From Aliiglaciecola sp. (GTDB lineage Bacteria > Pseudomonadota > Gammaproteobacteria > Enterobacterales > Alteromonadaceae): a DNA stretch of 39,885 nt. The position numbers and the translations under genes were made by a program. Under the pieces are notes generated by a model. It saw only the letters and a list, made by a program, of their open reading frames with translations. It was not told the DNA's origin and ran no database searches. The DNA is taken from positions 1 through 39,885 of the forward strand of contig JAOMVH010000008.1 of assembly GCA_028356795.1 (NCBI GenBank). Reading direction: 5' to 3'. Positions 26,105 through 33,612 of the stretch are shown one piece after another (within the stretch, counting starts at the first letter, position 1; every line of letters begins with the position of its first letter).

Positions 26105-27718
26105 ATGCCTTTTCTCATCCATCAATACCTAGAACATCATGGCCGAAATCAAGTTGATGCTGAAGCGGCAGTTTGCCTAGATGACACTCTAAGTTATGGA
26201 CAATTGGATCACAAAGCGAACCAGTTGAGTACGGTGTTGTTAACTCATTTGGTAAAAAAAGGCGACCGAGTGGGAATATACCTGGACAAGTGCATTGATA
26301 TGCCCGTGGCTATCTACGGTATTTTAAAGTCGGGCGCTGCGTATGTTCCCCTTGATCCTAGTGCACCAATACAAAGGCTGAGTGAAATCATCAATGATTG
26401 CGGCATTCAAGTTGTGATCAGCGGGAATAGTAAGGCTAAAAAACTCGCTCAGTTAAAATCACAAGGCCACCAATCCTTGTTAACGATTGGACCAGATAAT
26501 CGTTTCAATCTAGATGCAAATATCGATTGGGATCACGTTTACACAACACAACCCGATTTATCTTTATCACCGCATATTATCGAAAGTGATTTGGCGTATA
26601 TCATTTATACGTCGGGCTCAACGGGCAAACCTAAGGGGATAATGCATACCCACCATAGTTGCTTGTCCTACTCTCGATGGGCTGCAACTGAATATCAACT
26701 TAATGTCACCGATCGCTTGGGCAATCATTCGCCGCTGCATTTTGATATTTCCATATTTGATTGGTTTGCTGGGGTGGTAGCGGGATGCTGCACTATCATT
26801 ATACCGGACGAATATACTAAGTTTCCGGCAAGTTATGCACAATTGATCAGCGAAAGTCACATGACAGTGCTATTCACGGTTCCTTTTGCATTGATTCAGT
26901 TGTCACTGCGCGGGGCTATGGAACAACACAATATGAACAAGCTGCGCTGGGTTATTTTTGGCGGTGAGCCTTTTCCAATTAAACATTTGGCAGCGATTAT
27001 GGCGCAACTCCCAAATGCCGCATTCGATAACATGTATGGACCTGCAGAAGTCAATGGTTGCACCCACTTTACCATTAAGCACCTTGAAGCCCGCGCACAA
27101 ACCATCCCGATCGGTCCGATCAACCAAATTTCAAATGCCCTTATTGTTGATGAAAATGATCAAGCCGTTGATGTGGATAGCATTGGCGAATTACTTGTGC
27201 GTACGCCATCTATGATGCAAGGTTATTGGGGTAGGGCAGAGTTAAACGAGTCGGCGTTTTATTATTACAAACCATTTAGTGGTTTAGATAATCACTATGC
27301 CCAGCGCTATTATCGAACCGGTGATTTAGTCAGTTGCTCAAGCAATGGTGATATGTGGTTTATCGGTCGAAAAGATCGGCAGATCAAAATAAGAGGATAT
27401 CGGGTTGAGTTAGATGAAATAGAAGCGCAACTCGTATCCAATGATTTGGTCGAGGAGGCAGCAGTATTTAGTGTCAAATTCGACGATGAACCACTGCAAA
27501 TCCATGCCAAAGTAACGTTGAAAAGCGCTTGTGAAAATGCAACTAAATTAATTTTGGTGGCATTGAAGCAGTGTTTGCCCAGTTATGCGATGCCTGCAAA
27601 GTTGACCGTGGTTGAATTCTTTCCCCGAACTACCTCAGGCAAAATAGATCGAACTTATTTGACTAAACTGGCCATCGAGCAGACTGTAGATATAGTGTCG
27701 CCAAAAACCAAACCATGA
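26105..27718 (+). CDS. Stand-alone NRPS adenylation protein, possibly proline-activating
   Basis: A 537-residue free A domain that activates an amino acid as the adenylate and loads it on a carrier protein. Motif A3 YTSGSTGKPKG starts at 168, A5 is YGPAEVNG, A7 YRTGDL, A8 GRKDRQIKIRGYRVE, and the A10 lysine is Lys513 in SGKIDR. By-eye alignment to GrsA numbering gives pocket residues D-I-F-F-I-G-M-G-C-K. This is a largely hydrophobic pocket ending in C-K, reminiscent of PltF/RedM-type prolyl ligases, though not identical. The APLHFDxSxFD-like block (SPLHFDISIFDWF) is also shared with that group. A carrier gene follows 25 bp later. The substrate call is tentative; another small aliphatic amino acid is possible. 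Confidence 0.85.
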   Translation: MPFLIHQYLEHHGRNQVDAEAAVCLDDTLSYGQLDHKANQLSTVLLTHLVKKGDRVGIYLDKCIDMPVAIYGILKSGAAYVPLDPSAPIQRLSEIINDCGIQVVISGNSKAKKLAQLKSQGHQSLLTIGPDNRFNLDANIDWDHVYTTQPDLSLSPHIIESDLAYIIYTSGSTGKPKGIMHTHHSCLSYSRWAATEYQLNVTDRLGNHSPLHFDISIFDWFAGVVAGCCTIIIPDEYTKFPASYAQLISESHMTVLFTVPFALIQLSLRGAMEQHNMNKLRWVIFGGEPFPIKHLAAIMAQLPNAAFDNMYGPAEVNGCTHFTIKHLEARAQTIPIGPINQISNALIVDENDQAVDVDSIGELLVRTPSMMQGYWGRAELNESAFYYYKPFSGLDNHYAQRYYRTGDLVSCSSNGDMWFIGRKDRQIKIRGYRVELDEIEAQLVSNDLVEEAAVFSVKFDDEPLQIHAKVTLKSACENATKLILVALKQCLPSYAMPAKLTVVEFFPRTTSGKIDRTYLTKLAIEQTVDIVSPKTKP

Positions 27719-27743
27719 ATATGGAAATCAGCAAGGAAAACCA

Positions 27744-28004
27744 ATGACATCGTTAGCTAAACAAGCAATTATTGATGATTTACTCACCTACATTAATGAA
27801 GAACTGTATGAAGATGGCACTACCGTTGATGTTGACGATGACTTGTTACTTGATATTGGAATGGATTCGTTGTCGCTAATGCTGATGGTGGGTTTCATTG
27901 AATCACAGTTTGAGCTTTCTATTGAACCGGCACAAATAACCATCACCCATTTTCGTAGCGTCGATATCATCAGTGATTTCTTGCTATCACTTAAGTCATC
28001 ATAG
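27744..28004 (+). CDS. Stand-alone peptidyl carrier protein
   Basis: An 86-residue acyl/peptidyl carrier protein. LLDIGMDSLSLMLMV contains the phosphopantetheine attachment Ser42, and the acidic four-helix pattern and length are normal. AAGGA lies 6 nt before the ATG. It lies between the free A gene and the first large module, 20 bp upstream of the latter, so it is the obvious partner of the free A protein and presumably the platform for the acyl-CoA-dehydrogenase-type enzyme. Confidence 0.9.
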   Translation: MTSLAKQAIIDDLLTYINEELYEDGTTVDVDDDLLLDIGMDSLSLMLMVGFIESQFELSIEPAQITITHFRSVDIISDFLLSLKSS

Positions 28005-28023
28005 AATGCGAGAGTAACGCAAA

Positions 28024-31000
28024 GTGAACTCTATTTTGAGCGACAAATATGTCAGTTTTGCACTGTCGAGCAGCCAAACTGCCATTTTAACCGGGCAAAA
28101 GCTGCAGCCAACTGATCCCTTATACAACATGATCATGTGTTTTTCGATTAATGGAAAACTCGACGTTGATGTATTTCAAAGGGCGTTTAAACAACTGGTG
28201 AATGCTTGTGATGCGCTTCGCACTGTCATTGATGACGCTGATAACAATAAGCCGCAACAACGAGTTTTTAATGCGGTTGAGGTTGATTTACCTTTGGTTG
28301 ATTTGTCGCAGCTGGCAAATCCCAGCCAAGGGCTAGATAAATTCATCGCTGAACACAAATATAAGCCATTTGATTTGTCTGACCTGTTATACGACTCAGC
28401 GTTGTTAAAAGTCTCAGATGAGCAATTTGTTTGGTACCTCAATCAACATCATATCGCCACTGATGCTTGGTCTATGAAAGTGCTCTTCGACAAGTTACAA
28501 GAATTGTATCTGTTAGGTTTAGAAGAGGTTGACACTGCGGGAACTAACCAGAAAGAAGTTTTGCCAAGTTTTGAGCAATATGTCGTTGCCGAGCAACAAA
28601 AACGTGACTCGAAAGCATTTCAAAGAGCCAGTAATTATTGGTACAAACAATCAACCTTTCCATTTTCTAGCGCACAGTTTTACGCGCCCAATATTCGCCC
28701 TCGAACAGGTAAAACACGGCGCATTGATTTGAATTTTGGTGCGCGCAGATCAGAAAAGTTGCGGGAATTGGTTGCCTCCAGGTTTCCTGCATTGTCAGAT
28801 GATATGGCCATCATGCAAGTGTTCAGCACCTTGTTAATGACTTATCTGTTTCGTCTTAGTGGTCAACAACATGTGTCTATTGGCACCCCCGTGCATAGCA
28901 GACGCACTGAAGCCTTGCGCAAAACCACGGGTCTGTTAATTAGTTTGTTTCCACTGCAAGTACAAGTTGAAGAGGATGAAACCTTTGCCTCGCTGTATCA
29001 AAAAGTGGCAAAGGCGAATCAAAACTTATTGATCAACGCGTTGCCTGGATCGGGAGATGTGAACATTGCTGGTGCATTTGATGTTGTGCTTAATTATCTC
29101 CCGTCACGTTTTGGTAATTTTGCTGGTATCCCAACCAAGACCACATGGCATCATGCCGACTGCGGCGATCGCAATCATTTGCTTCGCTTACAAGTACAAG
29201 ATCTCAATGACGACGGCGAATTTAAATTATGCTTTGACGCCAATGAGGATAAGTTTGATCAACAAAGCCAAAGGGACTTGTGCAAGCATTTTTTGTTGCT
29301 GGTGGATGCGTGTTTCGACAATGCTGATTGTAAAATAATTCAACCGAGTTTGGTCGATGAAGAGCCACTTGTTTGTCAGCGCAACATAGATACAAAAAAA
29401 CATCTCAATGATGATCAAGGTCTGCTGTTACCCGCCCTTGAGCGCGCGGCACAAAAATTTGCCGACGAAGTTGCGGTTCAGCAAGGAACAGATTTTCTCT
29501 GCTATCAAGAGCTGGCTGAGCGAAGTCGCTCGTTTGCGCAACTTTTGGTATCAAAAGGAATTCATCGTGGTGATGTGGTTGGGGTTATGCTCGACCGCTC
29601 TATTAATGCTGTGATTGCCATTCAAGGGATACTCAAGGCCGGTGCTGTGTTTTTGCCATTGGAGTGTGATTACCCCATATCGCGTATTGAATTTATGTTG
29701 GCTGATGCGCAAGCAAAATTAGTTGTTGTGGATCGCATCAGCAAAACAAAAGCGATTACTTTCAACACCGTTAATATCGACGATTTTTCCAAAACGCAAA
29801 TAGCGGGAGTTTATCCACTTCCAGAGATCCATGGCAATGATAGGGCCTATCTTATCTATACCTCTGGTTCCACTGGTAAACCCAAGGGAGTGGCCGTATC
29901 TCATCAGGGGCTGGGCAACTATATCGACTGGGCACAAGCGTATTACCTTGAGGGACAAAGTTTATCTTTCGCGCTCTTTTCGTCATTATGTTTTGACCTA
30001 ACAATCACCTCTTTGTTTGTGCCCTTGGTATCAGGAGGGAAGTTAGTTGTTTATTCTTCAATTAATGAGTCGTCATCATCACTTATCTATTCTGTTATCG
30101 AAGACACTTTAGTCGACGTGATAAAACTCACACCGGCACATTTGGCGCTTATTCAAACCCATGATTATGCTCATTCCCGTCTTAAAAAGCTGATCGTCGG
30201 GGGAGATGATTTTAAAACCGAGCTTGCTCATCAATTTTCACGCTTCTTTGCTGGTCAAATCGATATTTATAACGAATATGGGCCTACTGAGGCCACTGTT
30301 GCCTGTACTGTGCATCAATATAATCCGGCACAAGATAAATCTGTTTCAGTCCCCATTGGTTTACCGATTTCCAATTGCGGAATTTTTATTCTTGATAATC
30401 ACCTTAATCGTGTGCCTGTTGGGGTAATAGGTCAGATTTATATTGGTGGCAAAGGCCTAGCTGAAGGGTATCTAAATAGGCAAGCACTGACACAAGAATG
30501 TTTTATCCAAAACCCTTATCAGCCTGGCAATTTAATGTATCGCAGTGGTGATCTCGGTTTCATTAATGAGCAAGGTGTTATTGAGTGTGTGGGTCGTGTA
30601 GATCAGCAAGTTAAAATAAATGGTGTGCGCATCGAGACAGGCGAAATAGAGTCTGCCATGCTAACTTTGGAGGGCATTACCGATGTGGTGGTAGATGTGT
30701 CAGAGCATGTCTCTCAACATGATCATAGCGACTTTACACAGCACTGTGTAAATTGTGGTTTAGAAGCGAGTCACCCTAGTGCGCAATTGGACGACACCCA
30801 AACATGCCGATTGTGTCGAATCTACTTGAATCAACAACAACAGGCGCAAGCGTACTTTAGCACGCTTGGGGAATTGCAAAACTGGATTGACAAAATTAGC
30901 CGTGACGCGCCAAACAAACAAGATTCTATTATGCTACTCAGTGGTGGTAAAGATAGTAGCTATGCGCTTTGTAAACTAGTCGATATGGGGCTAACGCCCT

Positions 31001-33600
31001 TGGTTTTCACTTTGGACAATGGCTATATCTCGGAAGGTGCAAAAGCCAATGTGAGGCGTCTGGTGGACCGCCTAGGTTTAGAGCTTATCGAGGCGAGTAC
31101 GCCGGCCATGAATGATATTTTTAAGGACAGCCTGACGCGCTTTAGCAATGTCTGTAATGGCTGTTTTAAAACCATTTATACTCTGAGTATGAAAATTGCC
31201 CGTGAGCGCGGGATCAAGGTAATTTGCACCGGCTTATCTCGGGGGCAAATATTTGAAACCCGAGTGGCACATCTGTTCCAACAAGGTTGTTTTGATTCCA
31301 ACACCATCGATCAGCGTATTATTGATGCTCGCAAGGCGTATCATAGAACTAATGACATCGTCGCTAATCGTCTTGATGTTAAAGTGTTCGACGATGACAG
31401 TATTTTTGAAGAAATCCAGTATCTGGATTTTTACCGATACACAGATGTGACCTTGGATGAGATGTATGACTATCTTAATAATATCGCCCCCTGGATACGG
31501 CCTAGTGATACTGGTCGATCGACCAACTGTTTAATAAATGATGCTGGAATTTATATCCATAAAAAGGAGCGGGGCTTTCATAATTATTCTTTGCCTTATA
31601 GCTGGGATGTTCGACTTGGACACAAACAACGAGATGCGGCTCTTGAAGAGTTAGATGATGAAATTGATGTCAGCAAAGTCGAAAAAATCTTAGGTGAAAT
31701 TGGCTATCAAAGCGAAAATGTCAGCACTGAATTGAGTCAAAAAAATCATCTTATTGGTTATTATGTAGCGCCCGCTGAGATACTAAAAAATACCCTACAA
31801 AAACACCTATCCCATAGTTTGCCTAAAGAGTTTATTCCCCATCAATTTGTATGGATGCAACAACTTCCCCTTACCGCAAATGGTAAAGTGGATCGTAAAT
31901 CATTACCGCAACCTCGCATGAGTCGTCGCGATCTTCGGGTGGACTATGCTGCGCCAGAATCAACTGAGCAAAAAGTTATTGTGTCATTATGGCAACAAAT
32001 TTTAGGCATCGAGGAAGTCGGGATTGATGATAATTTCTTTGACTTGGGGGGCGATTCAATTGTCAATATTCAAATTGTAGCGGCGTGCAGAAAACAGGGT
32101 ATTGATTTAACCCCGCAACAGATTTTTGATTATCCGACAATTCGTGAATTATCAAAAGTGATAGGGACAATCGTCAATATTCGAGCGACACAAGGTGAGG
32201 TGACAGGGGAGTTTGCACTCTTACCCAGTCAGAAGCGCTATTTATCTGGTCATCCGGTTACGCCAAGTCGGTTTAGCCAAGTTGTGGTGCTGGATGTCAA
32301 AAATGTTATCGAAAAGAGGATTTTACAGGAAAGTCTTGTAAAACTGCTCAAACAGCATGATGGTTTACGCACATTATTGGCGTTTAACAACAATGTTTGG
32401 CAGCAAAACATGGTATCCAGCGACAATGCCTGTGTGCATGTGGAAACATCGATTGTGCGCGTTTCAGATGATTTCGGTTGGTCACAAATTATTGATGAAA
32501 CGATGAAACATTTAACCCTGAAACTGGACTTGGTTAAGCCGCAACTGGTTGCCTTGAGTGTCTTGCATGATGAGGTTTCCAAAACAAATAAATGGGTTTT
32601 GGTTATCAATCATTTGGTTTGTGACGGTGTCTCTTGGTGGATACTTTTAAACGATCTTGAGTCTTGTATTACTAGTTTAAAAAACGATAAGGAAATTTCA
32701 CTACCTGAAAAAACCTGTTCGTTGATTCAATGGCGCGATGGTTTAAACCGCTTTGCTGATTCACCAAAAATGCAACAGCAAAAGCACTACTGGGACGAGA
32801 TTGATTTGCAATCTGGATTATTAATTAATGAGCCCAAGCTCAATCAACAAGTACAAAAAACTAAACCGGTTTGTTTAGTTTCTCGCCTTGACGAAAATTA
32901 TACTGGCAATCTGTTGAATGACATTCCAAAGAGTTTGGGCGTGCAAATTCAAGACGTGATTTTAACAGCATTAGTTCACGCATTATTTGATCATTTTAGC
33001 GCTTTAAAAATTAAAATCGATATTGAGGGGCATGGCAGAGAAGAGCTAATTGAAGGGCTTAACACGTTGCGAACGGTTGGATGGTTTACCAGTTTATATC
33101 CACAATTGTTTGCACGAGATACGCTTAGTTTTGACGGTCATGATATGAATCGCATGAAACAGTGGCAACGCACTGTACCGTCGAATGGGGCGGCTTATGC
33201 TTTGCGACCATCACAGGGTGATAACATGCCTTCAGAGCCCACCTCCCAAGTGTTGTTCAACTATATGGGGTTGTGGGAAAAAACGTTGGCACCAGACTCA
33301 ATGTTTCGCTTTAATCAGCCAATAAAAGCGTCTTTTGGACAAAACAACAATGAATATTTGCTTGAATGTAATGCAATGATCTTTGCGAAACAGCTAGAAG
33401 TAACATTTGATTTGGATATTCAACGTCTAGGAATTACTGCAGAACAATTTATTAATACCTTCGAGAATAAATTAATCGCTTTGATTGAAGCGGGGTTGGG
33501 TGAAGATTTGGCTGGATTTACACCATCTGATTTTCCATCTGCAGATGTGAATCAACAAGATCTAGACGATATATTTGCCGAATTTGGTGAAGACGAATAA
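28024..33600 (+). CDS. NRPS module C-A(PP-loop insertion)-T-E, predicted Asn-activating
   Basis: An 1858-residue module with a GTG start. The condensation domain (about 10-440) has HHIATDAWS at 142-150. The A domain (about 455-1295) has A3 YTSGSTGKPKG from 612, A8 at 857-876 and A10 Lys1288 in TANGKVDRKS. By-eye pocket residues D-L-T-K-I-G-E-V-A-K match the known Asn code DLTKLGEVGK at eight of ten positions. Between A8 and A9 (about 895-1235) lies a full PP-loop ATPase: CVNC at 908-911, CRLC at 928-931, the PP-loop SGGKDSS at 973-979, DNG soon after, and CNGC at 1044-1047. The carrier Ser is Ser1345. The epimerization domain (about 1395-1810) has NHLVCDG at 1529-1535, EGHGREE, TVGWFTSLYP and FNYMG. 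The module should add an asparagine-derived D-residue, possibly amidated or thiolated by the inserted domain. Confidence 0.9.
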   Translation: MNSILSDKYVSFALSSSQTAILTGQKLQPTDPLYNMIMCFSINGKLDVDVFQRAFKQLVNACDALRTVIDDADNNKPQQRVFNAVEVDLPLVDLSQLANPSQGLDKFIAEHKYKPFDLSDLLYDSALLKVSDEQFVWYLNQHHIATDAWSMKVLFDKLQELYLLGLEEVDTAGTNQKEVLPSFEQYVVAEQQKRDSKAFQRASNYWYKQSTFPFSSAQFYAPNIRPRTGKTRRIDLNFGARRSEKLRELVASRFPALSDDMAIMQVFSTLLMTYLFRLSGQQHVSIGTPVHSRRTEALRKTTGLLISLFPLQVQVEEDETFASLYQKVAKANQNLLINALPGSGDVNIAGAFDVVLNYLPSRFGNFAGIPTKTTWHHADCGDRNHLLRLQVQDLNDDGEFKLCFDANEDKFDQQSQRDLCKHFLLLVDACFDNADCKIIQPSLVDEEPLVCQRNIDTKKHLNDDQGLLLPALERAAQKFADEVAVQQGTDFLCYQELAERSRSFAQLLVSKGIHRGDVVGVMLDRSINAVIAIQGILKAGAVFLPLECDYPISRIEFMLADAQAKLVVVDRISKTKAITFNTVNIDDFSKTQIAGVYPLPEIHGNDRAYLIYTSGSTGKPKGVAVSHQGLGNYIDWAQAYYLEGQSLSFALFSSLCFDLTITSLFVPLVSGGKLVVYSSINESSSSLIYSVIEDTLVDVIKLTPAHLALIQTHDYAHSRLKKLIVGGDDFKTELAHQFSRFFAGQIDIYNEYGPTEATVACTVHQYNPAQDKSVSVPIGLPISNCGIFILDNHLNRVPVGVIGQIYIGGKGLAEGYLNRQALTQECFIQNPYQPGNLMYRSGDLGFINEQGVIECVGRVDQQVKINGVRIETGEIESAMLTLEGITDVVVDVSEHVSQHDHSDFTQHCVNCGLEASHPSAQLDDTQTCRLCRIYLNQQQQAQAYFSTLGELQNWIDKISRDAPNKQDSIMLLSGGKDSSYALCKLVDMGLTPLVFTLDNGYISEGAKANVRRLVDRLGLELIEASTPAMNDIFKDSLTRFSNVCNGCFKTIYTLSMKIARERGIKVICTGLSRGQIFETRVAHLFQQGCFDSNTIDQRIIDARKAYHRTNDIVANRLDVKVFDDDSIFEEIQYLDFYRYTDVTLDEMYDYLNNIAPWIRPSDTGRSTNCLINDAGIYIHKKERGFHNYSLPYSWDVRLGHKQRDAALEELDDEIDVSKVEKILGEIGYQSENVSTELSQKNHLIGYYVAPAEILKNTLQKHLSHSLPKEFIPHQFVWMQQLPLTANGKVDRKSLPQPRMSRRDLRVDYAAPESTEQKVIVSLWQQILGIEEVGIDDNFFDLGGDSIVNIQIVAACRKQGIDLTPQQIFDYPTIRELSKVIGTIVNIRATQGEVTGEFALLPSQKRYLSGHPVTPSRFSQVVVLDVKNVIEKRILQESLVKLLKQHDGLRTLLAFNNNVWQQNMVSSDNACVHVETSIVRVSDDFGWSQIIDETMKHLTLKLDLVKPQLVALSVLHDEVSKTNKWVLVINHLVCDGVSWWILLNDLESCITSLKNDKEISLPEKTCSLIQWRDGLNRFADSPKMQQQKHYWDEIDLQSGLLINEPKLNQQVQKTKPVCLVSRLDENYTGNLLNDIPKSLGVQIQDVILTALVHALFDHFSALKIKIDIEGHGREELIEGLNTLRTVGWFTSLYPQLFARDTLSFDGHDMNRMKQWQRTVPSNGAAYALRPSQGDNMPSEPTSQVLFNYMGLWEKTLAPDSMFRFNQPIKASFGQNNNEYLLECNAMIFAKQLEVTFDLDIQRLGITAEQFINTFENKLIALIEAGLGEDLAGFTPSDFPSADVNQQDLDDIFAEFGEDE
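30706..31728 (+). other. PP-loop ATPase domain embedded in the A domain
   Basis: This segment lies between A8 and A9 of the module above. An N-terminal pair of CxxC knuckles precedes SGGKDSSYALCKLVDMGL, then FTLDNGY, then CNGCFKTIY and TGLSRGQIFETR. The order (zinc knuckle, SGGKDS, DNG, third CxxC) resembles the PP-loop amidotransferases of the WbpG/PseA N-acetyl-sugar type and TtuA/TtcA-like tRNA thiolases. These enzymes adenylate a carbonyl oxygen and replace it with N or S. Boundaries are approximate. Confidence 0.85.
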
Positions 33601-33612
33601 TAAGAGAATGGA

